From NCBI RefSeq assembly GCF_900182615.1, contig NZ_FXTE01000004.1:159772-223771 (forward strand): a DNA stretch of 64,000 bases, written 5' to 3'. The DNA comes from Ruegeria faecimaris. GTDB taxonomy: Bacteria; Pseudomonadota; Alphaproteobacteria; Rhodobacterales; Rhodobacteraceae. Position 1 is the first letter of the stretch. The number at the start of each line of letters is the position of its first letter. The notes beneath the pieces were generated by a model that had not been told where the DNA came from, did not search any database, and worked only from the letters and a program-made list of their open reading frames with translations. A program made the translations under genes and the position numbers. This document shows, in pieces, positions 37,440-46,750 of this stretch.

Positions 37440-38313
37440 AACCGACACGCCGCTGATCTCGGTCATCACGGCGACATATAACCTTCTGTCCCAAGGGCGG
37501 CAGGACAGTTTCCGCGAAGTCATAGCCTGTATGGCCCGGCAGAGTTGCGACCGGGCCGAACATATCATTCAGGATGGCGCATCGGATGACGGCACGGTGG
37601 CGTTTCTGGAAGAGCTGACGGCAGGTGCACCACGAACGCGCGTGATCAGCGCGCCTGATACTGGCCTGTATGATGCCATGAACAAAGGCGCCGAGGCTGC
37701 ACAGGGTGATTATCTGCTGTTCCTGAACTCGGATGACTCGCTGGCATCGGATGACATTTTGAACACCCTTGCCGACCGGCTTGCGGAATCTCGACCGGAT
37801 TTCCTGTATGGCTCGACCCTGCGCAAATACGAGGACGGTTCGGAAAGTCGGGAAAAGCGCATGTCGCTCAAAGCGATCCTGCAACGGATGCCGTTCTGCC
37901 ACAACTCGGTCTTGCTGAGGCGGGATGTGTTTCAGGCGCTGGGCGGGCATGACACGCAGTTTCGGGTGGCTGCCGATTATGACCTGATGCTGCGGCTCGT
38001 CGCCGGAGGATATCAGGGCGCGCGCACGGATGAGCCGATTTCGATGTTCTGGGGCAGGGGTGTCACCAGCGATATCGTCAACACCGCCGAAGATTATGCC
38101 CGCGTCTGGGTGCAGTTCTATTCAGGCTTCAATGCGGCTCGGACCCTGACCCAGCAGGATTTCTTCCGGTTCTACCGCCGCGGACATATGCCCGCCAATC
38201 TGATGATTGAATTGCTGCGACGCCCTGATACGCCGGACGGGATCAAATTGGCTGCACGCCATAGCCTTTGGAAAACAGCCCGCCGGTCCATACAGTTTTG
38301 GCGGCGCTATTAG
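37423..38313 (+). CDS. Family 2 glycosyltransferase
   Basis: 296 residues. GT-A fold: [11 protein letters not shown] at the N-terminus, QDGASDDGT, and NSDD (the nucleotide-sugar/metal motif) in [24 protein letters not shown] is the second conserved acid region. Probably adds a sugar to an envelope polysaccharide or glycolipid; acceptor and donor unknown. Its start lies inside the end of proS, so expression may depend on read-through from proS, although the functions are unrelated. Confidence 0.87.
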   Translation: MSASPETDTPLISVITATYNLLSQGRQDSFREVIACMARQSCDRAEHIIQDGASDDGTVAFLEELTAGAPRTRVISAPDTGLYDAMNKGAEAAQGDYLLFLNSDDSLASDDILNTLADRLAESRPDFLYGSTLRKYEDGSESREKRMSLKAILQRMPFCHNSVLLRRDVFQALGGHDTQFRVAADYDLMLRLVAGGYQGARTDEPISMFWGRGVTSDIVNTAEDYARVWVQFYSGFNAARTLTQQDFFRFYRRGHMPANLMIELLRRPDTPDGIKLAARHSLWKTARRSIQFWRRY

Positions 38314-38669
38314 TGGCCTGTCGCAGTCGGTCGGACCGAGACCAGGTCGCCATCAGCACCTGATCCGCGTGGGACAACGATCGGACGACCCAAACGATTA
38401 ACCAGGTCCTTAAACTCGAACCCCAGAAATCGTATTCCGCAAACACGGTCACCGGTCATGCGGTCGGTGATACAGAGCCGCCCTTGCCGGAACGCCAGAT
38501 GATACCCTTTGTCTTTCAGGATATCTGTCAGATTGCTCCAACTTGCGGCGCCAGAAAATATCGGACGTATCGCTGCGCGCAGCAGTGCTGCGGTCTCGCA
38601 ATCAATTTCTGTAGATAGTTTCCGGGCCGAAATTGCGCCCGGTTGTTCTGTCTCAGTACGAATATTCAT
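38310..38669 (-). CDS. Hypothetical protein
   Basis: 119 residues from the ATG at 38669, preceded by GGGGG. No signal peptide or membrane span. A central basic/hydrophobic block (GYHLAFRQGRLCITDRMTGD, then LGFEFKDLVNRLGRP) has the look of a small folded domain, not a chance translation. No family recognised. It lies on the opposite strand between the glycosyltransferase and a glycosyltransferase-like DUF6492 gene, its stop overlapping the glycosyltransferase end by four bases. The AT-rich spacer upstream probably holds divergent promoters. Confidence 0.6.
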   Translation of the reverse strand: MNIRTETEQPGAISARKLSTEIDCETAALLRAAIRPIFSGAASWSNLTDILKDKGYHLAFRQGRLCITDRMTGDRVCGIRFLGFEFKDLVNRLGRPIVVPRGSGADGDLVSVRPTATGH

Positions 38670-38863
38670 GAGCGACCCCCGCTCTGGAAATGAATTCCCC
38701 CACAAAGTAGGGTGACAAAGTTTCTTTAAATAATCAAAAAGCGAAATAATATTGCGCCTAAAATGTTGCATTTTGAGTGCAGTTTCACCCTGAATGCTCA
38801 CATTGACTTCATAGCTGAAACAATGCGGTGCTGTCTGTGAAGGGCTTCACAACCAAGGGTATA

Positions 38864-40000
38864 ATGCGGCATGTGGAAATCATCCGTATTTTGAAAAAAC
38901 TCCGACCTGATTCGCCGATGGTTGAATTTCTTGCGGAATTGGATCACCTGCAATTTGCTGATACACGGGCCGAAAATCACAAAAGGATCCACGGTTTGCT
39001 GAGCTTCACAACCGTCGTCTATTCCAAAGACTTCCCCTTGCTTGAATTGCAGGCATTGTCTTTTGCCCGATTTGTTGACCCTGATCAGGTCGGCTCGATC
39101 CGGGTGATCATGAACGATGTGGACGAACCGGCACTGCGCGCGATGGTGGAACCGATTTTGGCTTCTTACGGTCCGTTGCGACCCAAAGTTGAAGTCCTGA
39201 GCGGCGATGACGTTTTGCTGGCTCCTGGGCAATGCGCGCGCCGGTCGATCTCGGACAGGATATTAGTCGAAAACCGATACCGCATTCCGGGCGCGCGCAA
39301 GGGTGGATGGCGTGGCAACAACGGATACCGGACACAGCAGGTTTTGAAATTGGGATCTGCTCGGGCTGCCTCGACAGAAAACATTGTAATACTGGACACC
39401 AAGAACCTGTTTCTGCGCCCCTTTCAGGAGGCCGAGTTTTTCTCGGACAGTGGTGCGGCGCGGATTCCGTTTATCGGTGTGAAGAGCGATTATCACAGAC
39501 GCTGGCTGGAACAGAGCTTTGATGCGCTGGGCGCGTCGATCCCGGAAACGGACGGTATACAGACAACAAATTTCGCAACGCCTTATCCTGTGCGCCGGTC
39601 GCTGATCCTGGATCTGCTGCAAGAGATAAATGCGCGCCACGGATCGGTTCAGTCGCTATTTGCCTCTCGCAGGCGCCCGTCTGAGTTTATGTTGTTGAAT
39701 GCATTTTGTCTGAAATCCGAAGCCGGTTTTGCGCCTTGGTTCGAACCCTCGGGAAACACTAGCATAGGGCTGTGGCCATCCTTTTCGGGGCAGAAACTGA
39801 CTGATGAGCTTTCCCGGCTGGACGATCCGGAAACTCTGACCCTAGGCTTGCATAACAGAGCGCTTTACAAGCTGCCCGCCGACATTCGAAACCGGGTGTT
39901 TCACGAGCTGGAAAGCCGCGGTATCTGCGATCGTTCCATCGCCGAGGCCGCCTTGAACAGAACCGCTGCTTTGACCGGGCAAGTCGAAGTGGGCGGATAA
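38864..40000 (+). CDS. DUF6492-like glycosyltransferase-fold protein
   Basis: 378 residues from the ATG at 38864 (AAGGG six bases upstream); a GTG 36 bases earlier is less likely. It starts with a long helical region, then TTVVYSKDFPLLELQALSFARFV and GWRGNNGYRTQQVLKL and VILDTKNLFLRPF, matching the DUF6492 pattern of nucleotide-sugar-transferase-like proteins; DTKN may stand for the DxD metal motif. Likely acts on polysaccharide or glycan assembly alongside the glycosyltransferase at 37423. The family call is from memory and unverified. Confidence 0.65.
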   Translation: MRHVEIIRILKKLRPDSPMVEFLAELDHLQFADTRAENHKRIHGLLSFTTVVYSKDFPLLELQALSFARFVDPDQVGSIRVIMNDVDEPALRAMVEPILASYGPLRPKVEVLSGDDVLLAPGQCARRSISDRILVENRYRIPGARKGGWRGNNGYRTQQVLKLGSARAASTENIVILDTKNLFLRPFQEAEFFSDSGAARIPFIGVKSDYHRRWLEQSFDALGASIPETDGIQTTNFATPYPVRRSLILDLLQEINARHGSVQSLFASRRRPSEFMLLNAFCLKSEAGFAPWFEPSGNTSIGLWPSFSGQKLTDELSRLDDPETLTLGLHNRALYKLPADIRNRVFHELESRGICDRSIAEAALNRTAALTGQVEVGG

Positions 40001-40063
40001 CCGGCTTGACCCCCGGTCGAATTGCCGAGAGGGTCGCCACAAAACAAAACCAGCGGAGCAGAC

Positions 40064-41359
40064 ATGGCCAAGACACCACCGCCATTTGCGCTTTTTGAGT
40101 GGAAAATCGCTTGGCGATACCTGCGTGCGCGCCGTGCTGAAGGTGGCGTCAGCGTGATGACATGGATTTCGCTGATCGGGATTACCCTGGCAGTGTTTGC
40201 GCTGATCGCCACATTGGCCGTCAGGTCCGGTTTCCGGTCCGAATTTGTCGGAACCATTCTGGGGGCTAACGCCCATGTGACCGTGTATTCATCGGGTGAG
40301 TTCACTGCGCAGGGGCAGGTAGATCGCACTATTGCGGATTATACGGACATGGCCGACCGGATCGCTCAGGTTCCAGGCGTTCAGCGTGCAGCACCTTTGG
40401 TGAAGGGTCAGGTTCTGATCACCAATCGCGACCGCAGCAGCGGGGTTGAGGTATTTGGCATCCAGCCCGAAGATTTGCTGGAGCTGCCCGGTGTCGCCGA
40501 AAGCGAACAGGCGGTTGGTGATCTGTCGATGTTTCAGAACGGCCAGGACGTCATTGCCATAGGTTCAGGCGTCGCGCGCAGCATCGGGGCGACGGTGGGC
40601 GATACCATCAAGCTGACCTCGCCCAATGGGGTTAAGACCGCGTTTGGCACCTCTCCCCGAGTGAATGCCTACCAGGTGGTTTATGTGTTTTCTGCTGGGC
40701 GTTATGACATCGACCGCACGCGGGTCTATATGCCCTTCGAACAGGCGCAGGGTTTTTTCAACCGCGAGGGCGTGGCTGATGAGATCGAAGTTATGGTTGA
40801 CCGCCCTGAAGAGCTGACGCCGATCCTGATCCCGATCCTTGAAGCCGCAGGCGAGCGCAGCCAGATCTGGACATGGCAGGATGCCTCGGGCGGGTTCCTC
40901 CGCGCGCTTGAAGTGGAAGACAACGTCATGTTCATCATCCTGTCGATCCTGGTTCTGATCGCGGCGATGAACATCGTCTCGGGTCTGATCATGCTGGTGA
41001 AAAACAAGGGCCGAGACATAGGCATCCTACGCACCATCGGGCTGAGCGAAGGCTCGATCCTGCGCGTGTTCTTTATCTGCGGCGCGTTTACCGGGATCAT
41101 CGGCACTGGGTTGGGCGTGGTGCTGGGCTGTCTTTTTGCGATCTATATCGACCCGATCTTCAGCTTTGTGAACTTTGTAATGGGGGGCGGGGTTTGGGAT
41201 CCGTCCATCCGCGGTATTTATGCGCTGCCTGCGGAGCTGCATCTGTCGGATGTGCTCAAGGCTGTTGGTCTTTCACTTGGGCTGTCCTTCCTGGTCACCT
41301 ATTTCCCCGCCCGTCGCGCGGCGCGGCTGAACCCTGTTGAGGCGCTGCGCTATGAGTGA
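40064..41359 (+). CDS. Lipoprotein-releasing ABC transporter permease LolC/E
   Basis: 431 residues from the ATG at 40064 (GGAG upstream). One membrane span near the N-terminus ([19 protein letters not shown]) is followed by a periplasmic MacB-like domain of about 240 residues. Three C-terminal spans end in the FtsX motif [18 protein letters not shown]. Opening [20 protein letters not shown] is typical of LolC/E. In alphaproteobacteria a single LolC/E (sometimes LolF) pairs with LolD to extract lipoproteins to LolA. The stop overlaps the lolD start by eight bases. Confidence 0.93.
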   Translation: MAKTPPPFALFEWKIAWRYLRARRAEGGVSVMTWISLIGITLAVFALIATLAVRSGFRSEFVGTILGANAHVTVYSSGEFTAQGQVDRTIADYTDMADRIAQVPGVQRAAPLVKGQVLITNRDRSSGVEVFGIQPEDLLELPGVAESEQAVGDLSMFQNGQDVIAIGSGVARSIGATVGDTIKLTSPNGVKTAFGTSPRVNAYQVVYVFSAGRYDIDRTRVYMPFEQAQGFFNREGVADEIEVMVDRPEELTPILIPILEAAGERSQIWTWQDASGGFLRALEVEDNVMFIILSILVLIAAMNIVSGLIMLVKNKGRDIGILRTIGLSEGSILRVFFICGAFTGIIGTGLGVVLGCLFAIYIDPIFSFVNFVMGGGVWDPSIRGIYALPAELHLSDVLKAVGLSLGLSFLVTYFPARRAARLNPVEALRYE

Positions 41360-42038
41360 TGTAATGATGCGATTGGCCGGTCTAACCAAGACTTATCTCA
41401 AAGGTAAGCCGGGTGAGGTTCAGGTATTGCGCGGTGTCGATTTGGACCTGCGTGCGGGCGAGGCCGTGGCTCTTGTGGCGCCGTCTGGTGCCGGTAAGTC
41501 GACGCTGTTGCATATTGCCGGATTGCTGGACACACCCGACACAGGATCGGTTGAGATTGCAGGCCAGAACGTGACCGGGAAAGGTGATCGCACGCGAACT
41601 GCGTTGCGGCGGCAGGATGTCGGCTTTGTCTACCAGTTCCACCATCTGTTGCCGGAATTTACCGCGCTGGAAAATATCACCCTGCCGCAGCTGGCCAATG
41701 GCGTGTCCGAGAAGGCCGCTCAGGAACGGGCGATGTCCCTTCTGGATCATGTCGGCGTCGCCGCGCGCGCCGATCACCGGCCGGCCGCCCTGTCTGGCGG
41801 TGAGCAGCAACGCGTGGCCTTCTGCCGCGCATTGGCTAACAAGCCGCGGGTTCTGCTTGCGGATGAGCCGACGGGCAATCTGGACCCTGAAACCTCGGAT
41901 CAGGTGTTTGACGCTTTGATGGCTTTGGTGCGGGACGAGGGGCTCTCGGCTCTGATCGCCACACATAACATGCAGCTTGCCGCCCGGATGGACCGAACAC
42001 TGAGGCTGGACGGAGGCGCGCTTAGGCCAGTTGAGTGA
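41352..42038 (+). CDS. lolD: Lipoprotein-releasing ABC transporter ATPase LolD
   Basis: 228 residues from the ATG at 41352. Walker [10 protein letters not shown] (43-51), the LolD-type Q-loop [21 protein letters not shown] signature [15 protein letters not shown], Walker [13 protein letters not shown]. Powers the LolC/E permease encoded just upstream with an 8-base overlap. Its 3' end overlaps the 3' end of the opposing DMT gene by 17 bases. Confidence 0.94.
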   Translation: MSDVMMRLAGLTKTYLKGKPGEVQVLRGVDLDLRAGEAVALVAPSGAGKSTLLHIAGLLDTPDTGSVEIAGQNVTGKGDRTRTALRRQDVGFVYQFHHLLPEFTALENITLPQLANGVSEKAAQERAMSLLDHVGVAARADHRPAALSGGEQQRVAFCRALANKPRVLLADEPTGNLDPETSDQVFDALMALVRDEGLSALIATHNMQLAARMDRTLRLDGGALRPVE

Positions 42039-42459
42039 TGGCAACGCCTGCAGCCATCACTGCGATACCGCTTGCGCGAATCCATGTCAGCGGGGTGACC
42101 TGCGCACCAAACAAGCCGAAGTGGTCGATGGCTGCAGTGCTGACGAGTTGCCCAAGAAGGACAAAGAACACCGCGTTGCCGACCCCAAAATGTGGCGCAA
42201 CATGGGTGATCGACAGAACGTAAAAGGCGACAAGCACACCGGCCAGAAGCAGGTGCTTGGGGGCATCGGCAATTTTTGAAAGGGCTCCAAAGCCGGGAAA
42301 AACCACCATCAACGCTGCACTTGATGCAAAGGCTATCGCAAACAGGACCACAGCCGCTGTTGTTGGCGACCCGATCAATTTGCCCAATGCGGCATTCAAC
42401 GCGGCAAGGATCGGAACCCCAATTCCAGCCACAAGCATAATAGCAGCATATTGTGTCAT
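42022..42459 (-). CDS. DMT-family YdcZ (DUF606)-type membrane protein
   Basis: 145 residues with five hydrophobic segments, half the length of an EamA permease. It begins [28 protein letters not shown], characteristic of DUF606/YdcZ, and keeps [18 protein letters not shown], the second hallmark. YdcZ proteins probably act as dimers or pairs; substrate unknown. Single gene, converging on lolD. Confidence 0.87.
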   Translation of the reverse strand: MTQYAAIMLVAGIGVPILAALNAALGKLIGSPTTAAVVLFAIAFASSAALMVVFPGFGALSKIADAPKHLLLAGVLVAFYVLSITHVAPHFGVGNAVFFVLLGQLVSTAAIDHFGLFGAQVTPLTWIRASGIAVMAAGVAITQLA

Positions 42460-42550
42460 GCGGTTTTCCTATTGCCTCGTTGATCTGGATCATTGCGCCA
42501 AGCCCAGGCACGGGCAAGCCTGAAAATGTCAAATCTGACAGGAGGATGTG

Positions 42551-42955
42551 ATGATCAGACAGGCAATGGGGGCGCTATCGATAGCGGCGTTTGTGACGGC
42601 GTCTCAGGTCAGCGCGCAGGATACAGATACCGGCGCCGAGCTGTACCAGCATTATTGTGCAACCTGCCACGGGATCGACGCGACGGGATATGGTCCAATG
42701 GCAGGCGTCCTTGTTATTCAGCCAACTGACCTGACGCGGCTTGCAAGCAGCGAAGGGGTATTCCCGACCGCTCGTGTTGTGGCGCGCATAGATGGACGAG
42801 ACCCGCTGGTCAGCCATGGCAGCCCGATGCCAGTCTATGGACCGTATTTCGAAGGGCAGGATACGGCGATGAAAACACCAGATGGGCAGCCGATCCTGAC
42901 CAGCCAGCCGATCGTGGATCTGGTGGCTTATCTGCAGAGGCTGCAGGCCAACTGA
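42551..42955 (+). CDS. Periplasmic class I cytochrome c
   Basis: 134 residues from the ATG at 42551 with AGGAGG immediately upstream; a GTG one codon earlier is possible. Signal peptide of about 22 residues (SIAAFVTASQVSA-Q). Haem-binding CATCH at residues 36-40, and a methionine in SHGSPMPVYG as the likely sixth ligand. Small electron carrier of unknown partner; no oxidase or dehydrogenase genes adjoin it. Confidence 0.88.
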   Translation: MIRQAMGALSIAAFVTASQVSAQDTDTGAELYQHYCATCHGIDATGYGPMAGVLVIQPTDLTRLASSEGVFPTARVVARIDGRDPLVSHGSPMPVYGPYFEGQDTAMKTPDGQPILTSQPIVDLVAYLQRLQAN

Positions 42956-42958
42956 ACC

Positions 42959-43645
42959 TCACCGACAGATTCCTTCGGTCTCGGCATCGGCCCAGGGGAT
43001 GACCACTGCGCTTTCACGCTTGTCACCACGTAGCGGAGCCAGATCGAAATGTGCGCCCAGCATCTCGTGCAGACGTCTGGTGCGGGGCGCCGACGGGTCC
43101 AGCGCCCGGCAGCATATGTATTCCTCGACAATGGCCCCCTGCTGTTCGTACCCATAGGACAGGAAATCAGGCGAGCTCTCCAGATCGAATTGGTAGGGGT
43201 CGCTGTTGCCGCCATGCTCGGCTGCGGCGCGCAGCGGGTGATATCCGGTTTTCTTGCGGTTTTGCCATTGCCAGACATGGGTCAGTTCATGACCCAACAG
43301 CATCGCCGCGATCAGGCTCATCCGATCCGGGAATTCGGACATGTAGTCGTCCAGATACCAGTCCCGCGTGAAATAGACTTTGTTGAATAGGGCCACCGCT
43401 GCGGGTTTTGCGGTCACGATACCTTCCTGCGGGGCGGGCAAAATGCGTTCGCGGCAAGCAAGGCGTGACCGATCTTTACGATAGAAAGTTATTGGCGCAA
43501 CTGGTGCGCCTTCGACCAACCGCACTTTGTTGAGTTTCAGCGTATCACCCTGAAGTGTGCGGGTAAAAGCAGCCTCCTGATCAGTCAGGGGGCGACCGCA
43601 AGCGGTGAATACCAAAAGGGACGTCATCAAAATGAGGCGCAACAT
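42959..43645 (-). CDS. Lipoprotein with HExxH metallopeptidase-like motif
   Basis: 228 residues. Lipoprotein signal with lipobox FTAC (Cys16). The mature part contains GHELTHVWQWQ, with His119-Glu-Leu-Thr-His123, a zinc-binding HExxH, and a distal acidic EEYICC that could give the third ligand. It looks like a DUF4157-type predicted peptidase domain carried on a lipoprotein. Probably anchored to a membrane in the periplasm; substrate unknown. Its stop lies three bases from that of the converging cytochrome c gene. Confidence 0.75.
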   Translation of the reverse strand: MLRLILMTSLLVFTACGRPLTDQEAAFTRTLQGDTLKLNKVRLVEGAPVAPITFYRKDRSRLACRERILPAPQEGIVTAKPAAVALFNKVYFTRDWYLDDYMSEFPDRMSLIAAMLLGHELTHVWQWQNRKKTGYHPLRAAAEHGGNSDPYQFDLESSPDFLSYGYEQQGAIVEEYICCRALDPSAPRTRRLHEMLGAHFDLAPLRGDKRESAVVIPWADAETEGICR

Positions 43646-43690
43646 GACAAAAAATCTATTCTGGCAGCACTCGTGTGCAAATGGTTTTTT

Positions 43691-44353
43691 TTACAGGCTC
43701 ATTGCCAGGACGCGGCTGATTTCCGTCAGAGATCGCCCGGACTGTTCCATCCATGTGTTGAATGCCGCTTGAACCGAGGCCATGGCCTTTTTCGATGTCG
43801 GCGGCTTATCGACCACGCCCTCGGCCACCAGCCGTGCGGTCACATCCTGTGACAGGATGAAACTGTCACGCCCCGCAAATCGCATTGCATATTGCGCCGA
43901 TGCGCCACCCAGACGCGACCCTCGCTTGCTCAGCATGTTCAGCAAACCGACATAGTCATCCGAAGGCCACCCTCCCAGAATCTTTCCGACGCCACCTTCT
44001 TGGCGCAGTTCCAGCAAAAAGGCGGCATTGTCGCGGACCGTGGCGATCTTGGTGCCATTGCGCACGATCCGAGTGTCCTGCAACAGAGCATCGAATTTTT
44101 CGTCGTCCATAAAGGCGCAGCGTCCAATGTCGAACCCGTCAAAAGCGGTTTCGAACCCATCCCATTTGTTTTCGATGACCTTCCAGTTAAACCCGGCCTG
44201 AAAGATGCATTTCGTGATAATCGACAGCCAGCGATCTTCGGGCATTTCAGCCAGTTCCGCAGGGCTTTTGGGTTTGGAAAGCTTGTTGCTCAGGGCATCT
44301 GTCCCGCCGTGACGGCTGGCGGCTATGGCGAAAATCTCGTCGAAATGGCGCAT
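43691..44353 (-). CDS. DNA-3-methyladenine glycosylase I family protein
   Basis: 220 residues of the Tag/AlkG-like superfamily: helix-rich, with EDRWLSIITKCIFQAGFNWKV and GRCAFMDDEKFDALL, corresponding to the family's FQAGFSW and base-binding region. The zinc-binding cysteines and histidines of E. coli Tag are not evident, as in many diverged members. Base-excision repair of alkylated DNA is the family role; specificity is inferred. A 386-base intergenic region lies upstream, with the putative BetI site. Confidence 0.82.
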   Translation of the reverse strand: MRHFDEIFAIAASRHGGTDALSNKLSKPKSPAELAEMPEDRWLSIITKCIFQAGFNWKVIENKWDGFETAFDGFDIGRCAFMDDEKFDALLQDTRIVRNGTKIATVRDNAAFLLELRQEGGVGKILGGWPSDDYVGLLNMLSKRGSRLGGASAQYAMRFAGRDSFILSQDVTARLVAEGVVDKPPTSKKAMASVQAAFNTWMEQSGRSLTEISRVLAMSL

Positions 44354-44739
44354 CTGCAGAATCCTCCAAACCTAGCGTCGCGTTTTGCGGTCGGTGTTGC
44401 AAGGTGGCCCGGGACACATGCCTGCCAAGGTAAAAAAACATCCCAAGCCCAAAAGAAATGCTCGACAAAGTGGGTGATTCTGGTTTGTGATTGACTCGTC
44501 AATCAATATCCGCACCGCAATGCTGGGGAAATGCAGTGGGCGCGGGCGCCTAGCATGATGCTGAAAGAGGGGAAACACTTGGGCAAAGGGGCGAGTTATT
44601 CAGTGCCGCGCCGAACTGTCTGCTTCCCTTCTTCGCCAGTTTTTGTGCATGTTGCGACATGGATTTGTCACATGACAAGCCGACTGGCGCGTAACAGCGC
44701 GCCGGACCGGGCAAAACGAATATTGCAGGGAGAAAATCA
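44354..44739. promoter_or_regulatory. Control region of the betaine/choline-type ABC transporter
   Basis: 386 bases without a credible gene. It holds the 14-base dyad at 44490-44503 and, closer to the transporter, a second dyad TTGTCACATGACAA (44665-44678), 62 bases before the ATG. A ribosome-binding site GGGAG precedes the start codon. The rest shows no recognisable element. Confidence 0.6.
44490..44503. promoter_or_regulatory. Putative BetI operator upstream of the ABC transporter
   Basis: ATTGACTCGTCAAT is the exact reverse complement of the dyad before betI (11256-11269). It lies about 240 bases before the first transporter gene. A shared 14-base palindrome at two loci of linked function supports control by BetI; binding is inferred. 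Confidence 0.65.
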
Positions 44740-45690
44740 ATGAAAAAACTGAGTGTAAGCCTGATGGCGCTGACCGTTGCAGGCTCTGCCTATGCCGCCG
44801 AGATGGGGGCCGTGGATCAGCCGATCAAACTGGCGATCAACGAATGGACTGGCCAGCACGTGACCACCCATGTCGCGGGTGAGATGCTGAAAGCTGCCGG
44901 ATACAATGTGGAATATGTGACCGCAGGCATGATGAATCAGTTCCAGGCGCTGGCCGATGGTGACATCGACGCGACCCTGGAAATCTGGTCGTCCAACGTA
45001 TCGGATGAATATGCCAAGAAGATTGACGAAGGCACCGTCGTTGAAATCGGCGATCTGGGCCTCGACGCCAAAGAAGGCATCGCCTATCCCGCGCATGTGG
45101 CTGATCTGTGTCCCGGCCTGCCCGCATGGGAAGCGCTGAAGGACTGCGCGCAGGTATTTGCGACGGCCGAAACGCTGCCCGGGGGCCGTCTGGTCGATTA
45201 CCCGGCTGATTGGGGTACGCCCGGCGCTGACCGTATGGTGGGCCTGGATCTGCCGTTCAAAGCGGTTCCCGCAGGTTCCGAGGGGGCTTTGATAGCCGAG
45301 CTTCGGGCCTCGACCGAGCGCAACTCGCCGCTGCTGATCACCTTCTGGCAGCCGCATTGGGCCATGTCGGCCTATGATGTGCAATTCGTCGAACTGCCAG
45401 CCGGGGAAGACGCCTGTTTCACCGATCCCGCTTGGGGCCCGAACCCGAACGCTGTGAACGATTGCGATTTCTCGCCGTCGCGCATCTTCAAGGCGGGTTG
45501 GAGCGGCATGGAAGACAAATGGCCCGCAGCCTATGAAATCCTGACCAACTATCAGCTGGCGGTCGAAGATCAGCAGCCGATGATGGGTGCGATCGACGTT
45601 GATGGTGGTTCCGTCGAAGAGGTCGTCGCCGCTTGGATGGCTGAAAACGAAGGCAAATGGCGCCCTGTTGTTGACGCGGCAACGCAGTGA
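44740..45690 (+). CDS. Quaternary-amine (choline/betaine-type) ABC transporter, substrate-binding protein
   Basis: 316 residues. Signal peptide MKKLSVSLMALTVAGSAYA-A, with no lipobox, so free in the periplasm. The mature protein is of the OpuAC/ProX type: LAINEWTGQHVTTHVAGEML and DGDIDATLEIWSSNVSDEY, with several tryptophans that could form an aromatic cage for a trimethylammonium group. First of three tightly linked genes. The upstream BetI-like site points to choline or glycine betaine; trimethylamine N-oxide is an alternative, since related roseobacter binding proteins take that compound. Confidence 0.88.
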   Translation: MKKLSVSLMALTVAGSAYAAEMGAVDQPIKLAINEWTGQHVTTHVAGEMLKAAGYNVEYVTAGMMNQFQALADGDIDATLEIWSSNVSDEYAKKIDEGTVVEIGDLGLDAKEGIAYPAHVADLCPGLPAWEALKDCAQVFATAETLPGGRLVDYPADWGTPGADRMVGLDLPFKAVPAGSEGALIAELRASTERNSPLLITFWQPHWAMSAYDVQFVELPAGEDACFTDPAWGPNPNAVNDCDFSPSRIFKAGWSGMEDKWPAAYEILTNYQLAVEDQQPMMGAIDVDGGSVEEVVAAWMAENEGKWRPVVDAATQ

Positions 45691-45700
45691 GCTGACATCA

Positions 45701-46750
45701 GTGACTGACGCAAATTCGCCAGCCATCGCCTGCCAGAATCTCTGGCAGGTGTTTGGCCCCGGCGCTGACAAAGCCCTGACCGACGCGCTGTCTCGGTCAG
45801 GGAATGACGCTAACAAAGCCGCTGCCGATCTGCGGGAAAACGGGTTCATCCCCGCCGTTCAGGATGCCAATTTCGAGGTCAAGGAGGGCGAGCTGTTTGT
45901 GATCATGGGCCTGTCCGGATCGGGCAAGTCCACTTTGATCCGCTGTATCTCGCAGCTTTTGCCGGGAACGGGTGGCGAAATCCGTGTGGATGGCGAGAAC
46001 GTCATCGGCGCGTCAAAGAAAGTCATGACCGAGCTGCGCCGCAAAAAACTGGGCATGGTATTTCAGCATTTCGGCCTGTTCCCGCATATGACCGTTGCCG
46101 AAAACGTCGCCTATCCGCTGCGTGTTCAGGGTGTTAGCCGCAAAGAGCGGCAGGCCCGCGCGCAGGAGGTGATCTCGTTGGTCGGGCTGGAAGGGCGCGA
46201 AGACAGCTTCCCGCGTCAGCTTTCGGGTGGTCAGCGGCAGCGCGTCGGGATTGCCCGGTCTCTGGCCGTGAACCCCGATATCTGGTTTTTGGACGAACCG
46301 TTCTCGGCCCTCGATCCCTTGATCCGCCGTCAGTTGCAGGATGAATTCCTGCGCATTCAGGCGACGTTGCAGAAATCCATCGTCTTCATCACCCACGATA
46401 TTCAAGAGGCGCTGAAACTGGCCGACCGGATTGCCATCATGCGCGACGGCAAGATAGTCCAGATCGGTACACCCACCGATATCGTACTGCGCCCGGTGGA
46501 CGATTACGTGCGAGAGTTTTCAAAGGATGTCGCCAAGGGTCAGCATGCCAAGGTCGCATCGGTCATGCGCCAAGACGGAGAGCGGGGACCAGATGACCCT
46601 GGCCTGACAACCTCGATGACATTGGACGCTGCATTGGCGCATTGCATGGAGTTATACGAACCGGTGCCCGTCAGGGATGCCGATGGTAACATCGTCGGAA
46701 CGGTTCATCCGTCCGATCTGGCAGCGGCCCTGCAGGTTGATGAAACATGA
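45701..46750 (+). CDS. Quaternary-amine ABC transporter ATPase (ProV-like)
   Basis: 349 residues from a GTG at 45701, ten bases after the binding-protein stop; the longer open frame would overlap that gene. An N-terminal extension (residues about 12-45, LTDALSRSGNDANKAAADL) precedes the ABC domain, as in ProV/OpuAA. Walker A is GLSGSGKST, the signature LSGGQRQRVGIARSL and Walker B DIWFLDEPFSALDPLI. The C-terminal part looks like a CBS-type regulatory region (VPVRDADGNIVGTVHPSDL). The stop overlaps the permease start (ATGA). Confidence 0.9.
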   Translation: MTDANSPAIACQNLWQVFGPGADKALTDALSRSGNDANKAAADLRENGFIPAVQDANFEVKEGELFVIMGLSGSGKSTLIRCISQLLPGTGGEIRVDGENVIGASKKVMTELRRKKLGMVFQHFGLFPHMTVAENVAYPLRVQGVSRKERQARAQEVISLVGLEGREDSFPRQLSGGQRQRVGIARSLAVNPDIWFLDEPFSALDPLIRRQLQDEFLRIQATLQKSIVFITHDIQEALKLADRIAIMRDGKIVQIGTPTDIVLRPVDDYVREFSKDVAKGQHAKVASVMRQDGERGPDDPGLTTSMTLDAALAHCMELYEPVPVRDADGNIVGTVHPSDLAAALQVDET

